Notes: generated from the sequence alone by a model not told the origin. Numbered from the stretch's first letter, positions 1 to 10,563 are shown. The stretch: 64,000 bases of DNA from UMGS1590 sp900552455 (GCA_963931105.1 OZ007004.1:2170001-2234000), one strand, 5' to 3'. Numbers and translations are program-made.

Positions 1-311
1 CGCTGCTTGCTGAAATCGCCGCGATAGCGCATGAGCACACATTCGATCAGAGAGCCGTCGGCCAGCTCCATGAGATATTTTTCTGTGCCGTCCTTGGAAA
101 CAAAGCGCTGCTTCAGCACAGGATCGATCAGCTCGTAGCCATCCAGCGTCAACGATTGAAGCAGTTTTTTACCGACATTGTGCGCCTGCTCAAAATCAGT
201 GATCTGCTGATTGTGCAGCCACGAAAAAAACTGTTTGGTGCGGAAGGCTGGCTCGCCGATCTGCAGCAAATATTCTTGTAGTTCGTCAAAATCTAATGCG
301 CGAATATCCAA
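1..311 (-). CDS. rlmN: RlmN 23S rRNA/tRNA adenine-C2 methyltransferase, N-terminal part (cut by window edge)
   Basis: Radical-SAM enzyme that methylates C2 of A2503 in 23S rRNA and A37 in some tRNAs. Only about the first 103 codons are visible. They read from a TTG start at 311 and include the family-typical stretch DGTEKYLMELADGSLIECVL, which precedes the radical-SAM cysteine motif lying outside the window. The TTG is chosen because AAAGGA lies 9 nt upstream and the reading frame begins only 5 nt after the rsmB stop, so the two genes are almost certainly cotranscribed. I see no ATG alternative that keeps the N-terminal domain. Confidence 0.88.
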   Translation of the reverse strand, partial: MDIRALDFDELQEYLLQIGEPAFRTKQFFSWLHNQQITDFEQAHNVGKKLLQSLTLDGYELIDPVLKQRFVSKDGTEKYLMELADGSLIECVLMRYRGDFSKQ

Positions 312-316
312 CAGGC

Positions 317-1639
317 TTAGTCCTTTCTTTTGAGCTTGGCAATAAAGAAACCATCTGAGTGGTCGATGTACGGATAGATCGTCTTCATGCCTGATGCGCA
401 GGTTTCGCCCAGGCAGTCAAATGGCACAGGGGAAAAATCCGGATGGCGTTCCAGAAATTGCGCAATCTGCTCCTCGTTTTCTTTTTTATTCAGCGTACAG
501 GTGCTGTAAACAAGGATGCCGCCCGGCGCAAGATAGCGCGTGGCTGCTTCGAGCAGGTCGCGCTGCAGCGCTTCGATCTCAGGCAGATTGCTGCGTCTTA
601 TGCGCCAGCGCAGATCAGCACGGCGGTTCAGCACACCGAGCCCGCTGCACGGTGCGTCCAGGAGGATCGCGTCAAAGGCAGCGTGAAACGATGCCGGCAG
701 ATCCTGGGCGTCGCCGCTCAGACAACGCACGTTCTGCACGCCGAGGCGCTTCACGTTTTCTTCGATGAGTCCCACGCGATGCGGATGCAGATCGCAGGCG
801 ACGATCTCTCCACTGTTCTCCATTATAGCAGATAAGTGCGTGGTTTTTCCACCAGGAGCGGCACACATATCTAAAATCTTCGCGTTATTTTTCGGTTGCA
901 GGACAACGGCCGGTAGCATCGAGCTGAGATCCTGCACCGTGACCTTGCCACGAGCGATCAGTCCACTGTTCTTCACCGGCTGCAGCGAGGCGACGCGGAT
1001 CGCTTCCGGCAGCTGCGGATGCTGGAAAAATTCTGCGTTCTGCGCTTCCAATGCGTGGATCACATCAGCGACAGACGCTTTCAGCGTGTTCACGCGGATC
1101 CAGGTCGCTGCCGGCTGATTGAAATAGCTGCAAAGCTGTTCTGTTGCCTGAAAGCCATATTCCTTGACCCAGATATCGATGAGCCACTGCGGAAAGCTGT
1201 ACCATTTCGCGTAATACTGGCTGCGCTGCTTGCGCTTGTCCGGCCAGGTGACGACCTTCTCCTTGCGCAGCATGCTGCGCAGCACGCCATTGATGAATTT
1301 ATCGGTGCGCAGCCCTTCTGCTTTGGCGAGGGCGACGGTTTCGTTGAGCACGGCATGGTCTGGGATCTTCTCCAGGAAGGTCAGCTGATAGACAGCCATG
1401 CGCAGGAGCATGAGGGATTTTTTATCGGTGCGCTTGAGGTCGCAATACGTCCCAATGATCTGATCGAGATGCAGCTGCATTTTTGTGCAGCTGTAGACCA
1501 GGTCCGTCGCCAGACGGCGGTCGTTTGGATTTAATTCTGAACGCAAAAGAGCCTTGTCCAACGCGAGGTTGGCATAGGCTCCGTTCTTTTGGATATCGAT
1601 CAGAACATGATAGGCGAGCGCGCGTGCATTTTGTTCCAT
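317..1639 (-). CDS. rsmB: RsmB 16S rRNA (cytosine-967-C5) methyltransferase
   Basis: SAM-dependent enzyme that makes m5C967 in 16S rRNA. The N-terminal third is a NusB-like RNA-binding fold (NDRRLATDLVY; a helical region to about residue 140). The C-terminal catalytic domain has the SAM motif LDMCAAPGGKTTHL and the two catalytic cysteine motifs LDAPCSGLG and YSTCTL. At about 440 aa it has normal family length. The start is taken as the ATG giving MEQNARALAYHVL, where family homology begins and GGGTGA lies about 8 nt upstream. An ATG five codons earlier (1654) is in frame but has its AGG directly adjacent. It lies between a membrane metallopeptidase gene and rlmN in one minus-strand operon. 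Confidence 0.93.
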   Translation of the reverse strand: MEQNARALAYHVLIDIQKNGAYANLALDKALLRSELNPNDRRLATDLVYSCTKMQLHLDQIIGTYCDLKRTDKKSLMLLRMAVYQLTFLEKIPDHAVLNETVALAKAEGLRTDKFINGVLRSMLRKEKVVTWPDKRKQRSQYYAKWYSFPQWLIDIWVKEYGFQATEQLCSYFNQPAATWIRVNTLKASVADVIHALEAQNAEFFQHPQLPEAIRVASLQPVKNSGLIARGKVTVQDLSSMLPAVVLQPKNNAKILDMCAAPGGKTTHLSAIMENSGEIVACDLHPHRVGLIEENVKRLGVQNVRCLSGDAQDLPASFHAAFDAILLDAPCSGLGVLNRRADLRWRIRRSNLPEIEALQRDLLEAATRYLAPGGILVYSTCTLNKKENEEQIAQFLERHPDFSPVPFDCLGETCASGMKTIYPYIDHSDGFFIAKLKRKD

Positions 1640-1671
1640 TGAATCTTCACCCATCCTATTCTCTACTGTGA

Positions 1672-2358
1672 TTAATCGTCATTGTGTCCGCCAAAGACCA
1701 TGAGCAGCTGCAGAAGCTGCAGCACAGCAGTCACCATGGCAGCGACATAAGTCATTGCGGCTGCGCCGAGAACGCGTTTGGCGCCGCTGAGCTCCTCGGC
1801 ATCGAGCACACCATCGCCGCCGAGGGTCGCGATCGCACGACGGCTGGCGTTGAACTCAACCGGAAGCGTGATGACCTGGAAGATGACGATGACGGCAAAC
1901 AGCATGATGCCAAACTGGATCATCGAGAAGCTGTTCATGATGATCCCGATAAAGATGAACAGCATGTAGATGCTGCTGCTGAAATTCGTCACTGGCACGA
2001 CCAGATTGCGCACGGTCAGCGGAAAATAATTCGTCGCATGCTGGACAGCATGACCGACTTCGTGGGCGGCGATGCCCAGCGATGCGATGCTTGTGCCATT
2101 GTAAACTTCGGCAGACAGACGCACCTGATTGGCGCGCGGATCGTAGTGGTCACTCATGCGCCCGCTGATCTGCGTGATCGTCACGTCGTACAATCCGTTG
2201 TCGTTGAGCATCTTGCGCGCAAACTGTGCGCCGGTGTAGCCGCTGTGAGAAGTGATCTTCTTGTAGCGGTTGTAGGTCGACGACACTTTGGCCTGTGCAT
2301 ACATTGCGAGCAGCAGACCAGGGATCAGAATGATCATGGAAATATCCCAGAAAAACAT
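1672..2358 (-). CDS. YugP-type membrane zinc metallopeptidase
   Basis: A 228-aa putative neutral zinc metallopeptidase of the YugP family. The zinc-binding HEVGH motif is at about residue 100 (GIAAHEVGHAVQHA). A hydrophobic segment opens the protein (FFWDISMIILIPGLLLAMYA), and two or three further membrane helices follow the motif (SIYMLFIFIGIIM, IMLFAVIVIFQVI, and a C-terminal helix). The active site is probably membrane-proximal; the substrate is unknown. The gene lies 6 nt from the end of the upstream gene fmt and about 32 nt before rsmB, the usual Bacillota neighbourhood for this family. Confidence 0.85.
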   Translation of the reverse strand: MFFWDISMIILIPGLLLAMYAQAKVSSTYNRYKKITSHSGYTGAQFARKMLNDNGLYDVTITQISGRMSDHYDPRANQVRLSAEVYNGTSIASLGIAAHEVGHAVQHATNYFPLTVRNLVVPVTNFSSSIYMLFIFIGIIMNSFSMIQFGIMLFAVIVIFQVITLPVEFNASRRAIATLGGDGVLDAEELSGAKRVLGAAAMTYVAAMVTAVLQLLQLLMVFGGHNDD

Positions 2359-2364
2359 TTTACC

Positions 2365-3303
2365 TCAACTCTCAATTAAAAAACGATCGCCAACTTGTAA
2401 CGGGTGACCATTCAAAAACGACTGAATGGCCATCGGCTTTTTCCCGGCAGGCTGCACCTCAGTGACATGGAGTGCGCCGTCTCCTGTCGCAATATCGATG
2501 GATTTTTTGCTGACAGCGAGCACCGTTCCGGGAACTGCTGATTTGTTTTCTATATTATCAGAAATCGCAACGCTCTTAAAGGCAATTCGTTTATTGTTAA
2601 TAAATGTGTATATACTGTCGTCTGGCTCAAGGGCGCGGCTGAGATCGACGAGCACTTTTGCAGGCTGCGCGAAGTCGATGCAACCATCCTGCTTGCCAAA
2701 CATTGGCGCGTAGGTGGCGTTGGCGTGGTCCTGGGCGACTGGCGTGAGAGAATCGATCTCGGCCAGGGTTTCGAGCAGACAGTCGGCGCCGAGCACAGCC
2801 AGCGCATCGAAGAGATCTTTCTTGTTCCACTCTGGCGCGATGGCAAGCTTGGCCATTTTGTAAACCGGCCCTTCATCGAGACCGGATTCGAGCTTCATGA
2901 TGCTGACGCCGGTCTCTGCATCGCCGTTGCGCAGTGCCCACTGGATCGGAGCGGCGCCACGGTATTTTGGCAGGAGCGACGCATGAACATTGATGTAGCC
3001 ATATTTCGGCATTTCCAGCAGAGCATCCGGAATGATGCGGCCGTAGGCAGCAACGATGACGACGTCTGGCGCGCTTTCAGCGAGCAGCGCTGCGATCTCT
3101 GGCGTGCGGATCGTTTCCGGCTGCAGAAGCTTCAGGCCGTGTTCTTTCGCATATTCGGCCACCGGTGGCGCCTGCAGTTTTTTGCCTCGGCCCTTTGGGC
3201 GGTCCGGCTGTGTGAACACGAGATCGATCTCGTGCCCGGCAGCAATCAGCCGGTCGAGGATGGTCACTGCAAAATCCGGCGTGCCCATGTAAACGATCTT
3301 CAT
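2365..3303 (-). CDS. fmt: Methionyl-tRNA formyltransferase
   Basis: Transfers a formyl group from 10-formyl-THF to Met-tRNA(fMet) for translation initiation. The 312-aa protein has the N-terminal formyltransferase fold (KIVYMGTPDFAV), the folate-binding and catalytic region with N, H and D (GYINVHASLLPKYRGAAPIQ, with SLLPKYRGAAPI as signature) and a C-terminal tRNA-binding domain ending NGHPLQVGDRF. Its ATG overlaps the TGA of def by one base, so deformylase and formyltransferase are translationally linked, as is common. Confidence 0.96.
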   Translation of the reverse strand: MKIVYMGTPDFAVTILDRLIAAGHEIDLVFTQPDRPKGRGKKLQAPPVAEYAKEHGLKLLQPETIRTPEIAALLAESAPDVVIVAAYGRIIPDALLEMPKYGYINVHASLLPKYRGAAPIQWALRNGDAETGVSIMKLESGLDEGPVYKMAKLAIAPEWNKKDLFDALAVLGADCLLETLAEIDSLTPVAQDHANATYAPMFGKQDGCIDFAQPAKVLVDLSRALEPDDSIYTFINNKRIAFKSVAISDNIENKSAVPGTVLAVSKKSIDIATGDGALHVTEVQPAGKKPMAIQSFLNGHPLQVGDRFLIES

Positions 3304-3761
3304 CAGTCTGTCACCCTTTCAATCGCGGTGGCTTTGTCGGTGAAAATGATGCCGTTGAGATGATCGATCTCGTGCTGAAAGGCGCGCGCCAGATAGCCAG
3401 AGGCCTCGATCGTCACCTCGTCGCCGTCCTCGTTCAGCGCTTTGACCTTCACATGCTCGCTGCGTTTGACATTGCCGACGACATCCGGCACGCTGAGGCA
3501 GCCTTCGGCACCATCCTGGATGCCGCTTGAGGAAACAATCTCCGGATTGGCGAGCTTGAACAGCCCTTCGCCGATGTCGACGACGATCACGCGCTTGCTG
3601 ATGCCGACCTGTGGCGCTGCCAGACCGACGCCCTTGGCGTGGTACATGGTCTCTGCCATGTTGTTCATGAGTTTTTTGATGTTATCGTTCACTTCTTTGA
3701 CAGGATGCGCAATGCGGCGCAGCACAGGATCGCCTGTCAAAACAACTTTATATCTAGCCAT
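3303..3761 (-). CDS. def: Peptide deformylase
   Basis: Metal-dependent hydrolase that removes the N-formyl group from new proteins. All three family motifs are present: GVGLAAPQVG near residue 45, EGCLSVP near residue 88 (metal-binding Cys), and QHEIDHLNG near residue 130 (HExxH metal and catalytic residues). Length of 152 aa is typical. It lies between priA (18-nt gap) and fmt (1-nt overlap). An AAAGGAGA ribosome-binding site precedes the ATG. Confidence 0.96.
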   Translation of the reverse strand: MARYKVVLTGDPVLRRIAHPVKEVNDNIKKLMNNMAETMYHAKGVGLAAPQVGISKRVIVVDIGEGLFKLANPEIVSSSGIQDGAEGCLSVPDVVGNVKRSEHVKVKALNEDGDEVTIEASGYLARAFQHEIDHLNGIIFTDKATAIERVTD

Positions 3762-3779
3762 TGTGTTCTCCTTTCAGGA

Positions 3780-6131
3780 TCAGAAAATGTTTTCCGGATC
3801 GAGGTCGATGAGGACCCGGGTGGAATTTTTCAAATGCATCGACTGCAGGTCGCTGCGGAACTGGCGCATCAGCGATTGCACGTCCTCCTCCTCTGTTGTT
3901 TTGACGATGAGGTGCATGCGATAGCGGTTGTTCTTTTTTGCCAACGGCGCGTAGGATGGACCGATGACCTCCTTCCGGATCGGCAGTCGCACAATATAAT
4001 TATAAATGGAACGCATCGACTTCTCAACATCATTCGCGTCAAAATCCGAGACAATAACGCGGCAGAGACGGACGACCGGCGGGTAGAGCCACTGCTTGCG
4101 AAACGCCATCTCGTCCAGAAAGAATTGGTGCACGTTTTGCTGGCAGGCGTCTGCGAAAGCATAGTGGTCCTTCTGATAGGTCTGGATAAAAACGGTGCTC
4201 GGCTTGTTGTCGCGGCCAGCACGGCCGGCTACCTGCACCATGAGCTGGAAGCAGCGTTCGGCGCTGCGAAAATCCGGCAGGTTCAGCGTCAGGTCAGCGT
4301 GGATCACGCCGATGCAGGTGGTGTTGATGAAATCCAGCCCTTTTGCCAGAAGCTGCGTGCCGACGAGGATGTTGGTGCGCCTGTCGGCGTAATCCTGGAG
4401 GACGCGGTCGCGCGACGCCTTGTTGGCGAGGGCCTGCGCATCCAGACGGGCGACGACGGCCTTCGGAAAGAGCCGCGCGCATTCTTCTTCGACGCTTTCT
4501 GTGCCGGTGCCGCGCTTGTCGATGAAGCTGCTGCCGCAGGACGGACAGGCGCTGACCATTGGCAGATGGTATTCGCAGTAATTACATTTCAGCTCGCCAG
4601 TCGACTGGTAGTAGGTCAGCGGGATGTCACAGCGCGGACAGCGGATGACCTCGCCGCATTCGTGGCAGACGATCGACGAGGAATAGCCCTTGCGATTGAT
4701 CAGCAGGATCACCTGCTCACCGCGCGAGAGGGATGCAGCCATCGCTTCCCGCAACGCCTGGCTGAGAATGCCGTGGTTGCCCTGCCTGCGCTCCTCTGTC
4801 ATATCAACGAGCCGCATCTCCGGCAGCGCAGCCTGGCCGATGCGGTCCGGCAGGTTGTAGATGCTGCATTTTTTCTGCACCACTTCATAGAGGGTGTCGA
4901 CAGACGGTGTCGCACTGCCGAGAAGGAGCAGCGCCTGATTTTTCTGCGCGAGGTATTCGGCAACGCGGATCGCGTGATAGCGCGGATCGGGCTCGCTTTG
5001 CTTGTAGCTTGACTCGTGCTCTTCGTCGATGATGACAAGCCCGAGATCGGCAAACGGCAGAAACAGCGCGCTGCGCGGCCCCAGCACAATGTCGGTCTCG
5101 TGCGCCTGTGTGGCCAGCCAGATCTCGTAGCGCTCGCGCTCAGTGAGCTGGCTGTGCAGAAGCGCGATGCGCGCACCGAAACGTTTCTGCAGACGCTCGA
5201 AGAGCTGCTGCGAGAGCGCGATCTCTGGAACGAGGATGAGCGCCTGACGCCTGTGGGCGATGACGGTTTCTGTGAGCTTTTCATAGATCAGCGTTTTGCC
5301 TGAGCCGGTGACGCCGTTGATCAGGCTCTTGTGGTAAGCGTGCGCATCGAGCGGTGTGCGCAGGGCATCGAACACAGCCTGCTGGCGCTCGGTCATGACG
5401 AGCTCTGGCGTCAGGGCGTGTTCGTCAGGCGCCTTCGACGCAGGGCGTGCGCATTCACGGATGTATCCTTTTTCGCGGAGGGTGCGCAGCGTTGGCTGGC
5501 AGCCGTCGAAGGCTTCGTTCAAACGTTCCCCGTCGACGATCCCCTGCTGCAGGATGAATTGAAGCACGGCTTTCTGCTTCGGCGCTCGCTTCAGCGCGAT
5601 CATCCAGGCTTCGATCGTCGCGCTTTCTTCAGAAGTGAGCTGCCAAAAGCGCTCGCCAGGCTCTGCCGTCGGTTCATGGGGAACGAGCCGCAGCGTTCCC
5701 GCCGCGCAGCCAGCGGCGCCGTCTTTGATGCTGCGGCGATTGAGCGCCGTGCGTTTGCCACTTTCGATCTCCTCGAAGGCCACGAAGGCGTGGTGCAGCA
5801 TGTATTTCGGCACCACCTGGCGCAGGGCATAGATGAGCGCACAGGCGTAGGAATCGGCGACAAAGCGGCAAAGCGCCATCAGCTCCGGCGTGACCACCGG
5901 CGAAAGATGGTTGACCATGACGATGTCCTTGATCTTATGCGCCGCTGCTGTTTCTACAGCGGATTCTTCGCTGACGACAAAGCCGATCTTCAGCTTGTCG
6001 ACTTTGCCGAAAGGCACGTAGACGATGCTGCCAATGGCGACGAACTGTTCCAGGAACGGCGGAACACGGTAAGTGAATCCGTCCTCGTTGACAAAAGGCG
6101 CGCCGTCGACAATGACGCGGCAATATTCCAT
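3780..6131 (-). CDS. priA: Primosomal protein N' (replication restart helicase PriA)
   Basis: Superfamily 2 DNA helicase that reloads the replisome at stalled forks. The 783-aa protein has an N-terminal 3'-DNA-binding domain, Walker A GVTGSGKT at about residue 277, a DEEH motif II (LVIIDEEHESSYKQ), and a zinc-binding insert of paired cysteines (CHECGEVIRCPRC and CNYCEYHLPMVSACPSCG). The C-terminal helicase half contains VGTQLLAKGLDF and QVAGRAGR. A strong AGGAGG site precedes the ATG. A hairpin terminator separates it from the upstream metK, so it may have its own promoter or depend on read-through. Confidence 0.96.
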   Translation of the reverse strand: MEYCRVIVDGAPFVNEDGFTYRVPPFLEQFVAIGSIVYVPFGKVDKLKIGFVVSEESAVETAAAHKIKDIVMVNHLSPVVTPELMALCRFVADSYACALIYALRQVVPKYMLHHAFVAFEEIESGKRTALNRRSIKDGAAGCAAGTLRLVPHEPTAEPGERFWQLTSEESATIEAWMIALKRAPKQKAVLQFILQQGIVDGERLNEAFDGCQPTLRTLREKGYIRECARPASKAPDEHALTPELVMTERQQAVFDALRTPLDAHAYHKSLINGVTGSGKTLIYEKLTETVIAHRRQALILVPEIALSQQLFERLQKRFGARIALLHSQLTERERYEIWLATQAHETDIVLGPRSALFLPFADLGLVIIDEEHESSYKQSEPDPRYHAIRVAEYLAQKNQALLLLGSATPSVDTLYEVVQKKCSIYNLPDRIGQAALPEMRLVDMTEERRQGNHGILSQALREAMAASLSRGEQVILLINRKGYSSSIVCHECGEVIRCPRCDIPLTYYQSTGELKCNYCEYHLPMVSACPSCGSSFIDKRGTGTESVEEECARLFPKAVVARLDAQALANKASRDRVLQDYADRRTNILVGTQLLAKGLDFINTTCIGVIHADLTLNLPDFRSAERCFQLMVQVAGRAGRDNKPSTVFIQTYQKDHYAFADACQQNVHQFFLDEMAFRKQWLYPPVVRLCRVIVSDFDANDVEKSMRSIYNYIVRLPIRKEVIGPSYAPLAKKNNRYRMHLIVKTTEEEDVQSLMRQFRSDLQSMHLKNSTRVLIDLDPENIF

Positions 6132-6149
6132 GCGCTCACCTCCTCATAA

Positions 6150-6185
6150 ATAGATGAAAAGCAGATATCCTGAGATATCTGCTTG
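6150..6185 (-). terminator. Intrinsic terminator after metK
   Basis: Perfect 10-bp stem AGCAGATATC/GATATCTGCT (6160-6183) with a 4-nt loop, followed on the minus strand by TTTTCATCTATTT. It lies between the metK stop (6194) and the priA start. The U-tract is interrupted, so partial read-through into priA is likely. Confidence 0.7.
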
Positions 6186-6193
6186 AACGTTCA

Positions 6194-7384
<1,191 letters not shown>

Positions 7385-8575
7385 TTATCGTTCCTCCTTC
7401 TGGCATCGGATGTGTTGGATCTCATCAAGAATCTTATCCGCGAGTTCGGTTTTCAGCTGGCGCGGGATCACTTCCTGATGACCGTCCTTATAGATGATGG
7501 TCGCCGCATTGTAGTCGGAGCGGAACGCGGTGTCCTTTCCGGCGATGTTGTTTGCGACGATAAAATCCAGATTTTTTTCTTTTAATTTTCTCTCTGCATT
7601 TTCTAACAGCTGATGGCTCTCGGCGGCAAAACCAACGACGATCTTGTCTGAGAGAATCGGCTTCAGCGTCTTTAGTATATCAGGATTCTTTCTGAATGCA
7701 AGGACGAGTTCGTCTCCTGCTTTTTTGATCTTTTCTTCGTGGTACTCAGCTGGCGTGTAATCTGCCGGTGCTGCCGCCATGATCAGACCGTCGGCTTCTG
7801 GCATCAACCCTTCGATGGCAGCGAGCATCTCTGCTGTCGTCGCCACATCGACGCGGGAAACGCCGACTGGCGTCGAACGCTGCACGCGACCGGCAACGAG
7901 TGTCACCTCAGCGCCGCGGAGCGCAGCTTCGTGGGCGATGGAAAAGCCCATCTTGCCACTCGAGTGATTGGTCACAAAGCGCACCGGATCGATCGGTGCA
8001 ACGGTTGGTCCGGCGGTGACGACGAGACGAAAGCCAGCCAGCGTCTGCGCGGTGACGCTTTTTTCCAGATGGAAGAGCAGCGTCTCGAGATCTGCAAGCT
8101 TGCCTTCGCCAATATCTCCACAGGCGAGCTGCCCGCTTGCCGGTGAAACGATCTCGTAGCCGTAGCTTTTCAGCCGCGCGAGGTTGTCCTGTGTGACCTG
8201 CTGATGATACATCACGGTGTTCATCGCCGGCGCCACGAGCACGGGCCCGTCGAAAGCGAGGATGAAGGTTGTGAGGAAATCATCGGCGAGGCCGTGCGCC
8301 ATTTTTGCGATCACATTCGCATCTGCCGGCGCAACGATGCAGACATCGGCCCATTTTGCAAGGCTGATATGCGCCAGCGCCTCGACGCCTTCTGCAAACA
8401 TGTCGCATACGACTGGCGCATGCGCGATCGCTTCGAAGGTCAGCGGCTGCACAAAATCTGCTGCATGTTTCGTCATGACAACGCGCACCTCGTGGCCGAG
8501 CTTGCGACATTGATTCACCAGGTCGACGGCTTTATACGCTGCGATGCTCCCGGTTACACCCACTACGATCTTCAT
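7385..8575 (-). CDS. coaBC: CoaBC: phosphopantothenoylcysteine synthetase/decarboxylase
   Basis: Bifunctional enzyme of coenzyme A synthesis. The N-terminal CoaC flavoprotein begins KIVVGVTGSIAAYK, with the catalytic His region (ALAHISLAKWAD) and APAMNTVMY near residue 125. The CoaB half (from about residue 185) has TAGPTVAPIDPVRFVTNHSS and the GKMG motif, then NDIA-like NNIAG and the lysine-containing loop (KIKKAGDE). At 396 aa it has the usual fusion length. It lies between rpoZ (6-nt gap) and metK (0-nt gap). Confidence 0.96.
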   Translation of the reverse strand: MKIVVGVTGSIAAYKAVDLVNQCRKLGHEVRVVMTKHAADFVQPLTFEAIAHAPVVCDMFAEGVEALAHISLAKWADVCIVAPADANVIAKMAHGLADDFLTTFILAFDGPVLVAPAMNTVMYHQQVTQDNLARLKSYGYEIVSPASGQLACGDIGEGKLADLETLLFHLEKSVTAQTLAGFRLVVTAGPTVAPIDPVRFVTNHSSGKMGFSIAHEAALRGAEVTLVAGRVQRSTPVGVSRVDVATTAEMLAAIEGLMPEADGLIMAAAPADYTPAEYHEEKIKKAGDELVLAFRKNPDILKTLKPILSDKIVVGFAAESHQLLENAERKLKEKNLDFIVANNIAGKDTAFRSDYNAATIIYKDGHQEVIPRQLKTELADKILDEIQHIRCQKEER

Positions 8576-8581
8576 GGCGCA

Positions 8582-8785
8582 TCAATCGTTGAAACGATAG
8601 GTGACTTTCCCTTCGCCGACTTCGCAGAGGGCGATGGAAACAGCCTTATCTGTTGGCGCATCCGTGTAGCGCTCAGCGCCGTCGACGAGTTCACGTGCAC
8701 GCTTGGCTGCAACGACAGCCAGTGTGTATTTGTTGTCGGTTTTTTCCAGTAATTCGTCAATGCTTGGTTGGATCATTTCATTCAC
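8582..8785 (-). CDS. rpoZ: RNA polymerase omega subunit
   Basis: A 67-aa protein with the omega core pattern: PSIDELLEKTDNKYTLAVVA, then AAKRARELVDGA, and an ending in a short acidic C-terminus. It helps assemble the beta' subunit. It overlaps the 3' end of gmk by 8 nt and precedes coaBC, the standard Bacillota order gmk-rpoZ-coaBC. Confidence 0.93.
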   Translation of the reverse strand: MNEMIQPSIDELLEKTDNKYTLAVVAAKRARELVDGAERYTDAPTDKAVSIALCEVGEGKVTYRFND

Positions 8786-9404
8786 TGTCCTTTTCTAAAA
8801 TAAACGTCGTTGGAAGCGAGGTGTTTCTCGATACTTTGCACCGTTCTGCCGCGATGATCGCCTTGAGATTGTCGACGGCAGCCTGGATGTCTGCATTAAT
8901 TATAACATAATCGTAGGCGGCTAAGGTATTAATTTCTCCAACAGCACACGATAAGCGTTTTTCGATCTGTTCTTCTGTTTCGGTGCCGCGACCGCGAATG
9001 CGGCGTTCCAGCTCCTTGTAGGATGGCGGCATGATGAACACGAGCACGGCGTCTGGAATGCGTAGCTTCACGCTCTTGGCGCCCTGCGGATCGATCTCGA
9101 GCATAACATTCTGACCAGCGTCGAGCATGTCTTCAACATATGTGCGCGGCGTGCCGTAGTAATTGTCGTAGACCTTGGCCCATTCGATGAAGCCGTCTTC
9201 CTGGATCTTCTGCTTAAATTCGTCCTGGGTCATGAAGAAATAATTGACGCCCTCCTGCTCGCCTTTGCGCGGTGCGCGGGTGGTCGCCGAGATCGACAGC
9301 GCCACCGGGATCTGCTCGCGCAGATGGGCGCAGAGTGTGCCCTTCCCGGCGCCAGACGGACCGCTCATCACCAACAGAATCCCTTTTGTGTCGTGGGTCA
9401 GCAT
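8778..9404 (-). CDS. gmk: Guanylate kinase
   Basis: Phosphorylates GMP to GDP. The P-loop GPSGAGKGTL is at about residue 15; the GMP-binding segment (SATTRAPRKGEQEGVNYFF), the tyrosine-containing motif (YGTPRTYVE) and the lid arginines (RRIRGRGTETEEQI) follow. At 208 aa it has normal length. It follows remA by about 24 nt and overlaps rpoZ. Confidence 0.96.
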   Translation of the reverse strand: MLTHDTKGILLVMSGPSGAGKGTLCAHLREQIPVALSISATTRAPRKGEQEGVNYFFMTQDEFKQKIQEDGFIEWAKVYDNYYGTPRTYVEDMLDAGQNVMLEIDPQGAKSVKLRIPDAVLVFIMPPSYKELERRIRGRGTETEEQIEKRLSCAVGEINTLAAYDYVIINADIQAAVDNLKAIIAAERCKVSRNTSLPTTFILEKDSE

Positions 9405-9428
9405 AGGTTGTTCTCTCCTTTTTCTAAA

Positions 9429-9662
9429 TCAATCGTTCATGCGTCCAGCCAGTGTGTCGGTCTGGATCGCCGACAGCAAAATGTAGTCGTCGCTTGTGAT
9501 CACAACGGCGCGCGTTTTTCGTCCCGACGAAACATCGATGAGGCGATGATTTTCCCGGGCGTATTGCACGAGACGTTTGACCGACGCGCCTTCCGGAGAA
9601 ACAATGGCGACGATTTTATCTGTGGCGACCATGTTGTCAAAACCAATGTTCAAAAATGTCAT
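9429..9662 (-). CDS. remA: RemA-like DNA-binding regulator (DUF370)
   Basis: A 77-aa protein matching the RemA/YlzA family (NIGFDNMVATDKIVAIVSPE, and SGRKTRAVVITSD towards the C-terminus). In Bacillus subtilis RemA activates biofilm matrix and osmoprotection genes by wrapping DNA. Its position between yicC and gmk is the conserved one. Target genes in this organism cannot be told from the sequence. Confidence 0.9.
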   Translation of the reverse strand: MTFLNIGFDNMVATDKIVAIVSPEGASVKRLVQYARENHRLIDVSSGRKTRAVVITSDDYILLSAIQTDTLAGRMND

Positions 9663-9671
9663 GATGTTCCC

Positions 9672-10550
9672 CTACATGATATTTTGCGCCTGCTCGCGGA
9701 TCTGGTCGACGATGACCTTGCTTTCGACGATCTCTTCGGCGACCTGGATATCGCTGACTTTCGAGGCGATGGTGTTGTATTCGCGGTTGACTTCCTGCAT
9801 ATAGAAATCGAGCTTTTTGCCGATGAGCTGATCGTCGCTTGCAAGCAGCGTGCGGAGCTTTTCGAAATGAGAGGCGAGCCGCACGAGCTCTTCATCGATG
9901 GTGGATTTTACGGCGTGCACGGCAACCTCAGAAAGGATGCGCGCTTCGTCGACCTCGTCAAGGTTTTCGATGAACTCGCGCATGCGCATCTCCAAGCGCG
10001 CGCGGTACGCCTGCTCCAGCTCTGGCACACGGCGCGCGATGGCGGCACGTGTTTCTTCCAGCTGGGCGATCTTGGCGAGCAGATCCTTCTGCAGTCGCGC
10101 GCCCTCTTCGGCGCGGGAAGCGAAGAAGGCATCGAAGGCGTCGTTCAGCGCGGCGAGAACAAATTCGCCATCCTTCTCAGCGTCGAAGGTGAATTCGTCT
10201 TTTTTCGTCACGCGATCGAGCTTGAGAAAATGCTTCATGTGTTTCCAGTCGCCCTTGATCTTGCCGAAGGCTTCTTCGTAATCCTTCTGATACTGCTCGA
10301 GCTGCGAAATATCGAGGCGGTAGAGATCGCCGACGCGTGCGCCGCGTTTGAGGGCGACATCCACCGTCACCTGACCGCGCACAGTGCGCGCGGCGGCGCA
10401 CTTGCGCAGGGTTTCAAGAAAATTATTGTCAAAGGCTGACGCGTTCAGACGCAGATCGCTGTATTTTCCGTTGACCGATTTGATGTCGATCTGCACGGAA
10501 AAGGCGTCGCATTCTCTGGTGAGTGACGCGTAGCCTGTCATGCTTAACAT
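9672..10550 (-). CDS. yicC: YicC family protein (endoribonuclease family)
   Basis: A 292-aa protein starting MLSMTGYA, the conserved YicC N-terminus, and ending in the conserved C-terminal region (KLDFYMQEVNREYNTIASKV, then an IVDQIREQAQNI tail). Members are reported as endoribonucleases in Gram-negative bacteria; the role in Bacillota is less clear. The start at 10550 is preferred over an ATG 22 codons upstream because GGTGA lies about 5 nt before it and homology begins there. It follows glyS by 13 nt and precedes remA by 9 nt. Confidence 0.9.
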   Translation of the reverse strand: MLSMTGYASLTRECDAFSVQIDIKSVNGKYSDLRLNASAFDNNFLETLRKCAAARTVRGQVTVDVALKRGARVGDLYRLDISQLEQYQKDYEEAFGKIKGDWKHMKHFLKLDRVTKKDEFTFDAEKDGEFVLAALNDAFDAFFASRAEEGARLQKDLLAKIAQLEETRAAIARRVPELEQAYRARLEMRMREFIENLDEVDEARILSEVAVHAVKSTIDEELVRLASHFEKLRTLLASDDQLIGKKLDFYMQEVNREYNTIASKVSDIQVAEEIVESKVIVDQIREQAQNIM

Positions 10551-10563
10551 GGTGTCACCTGCT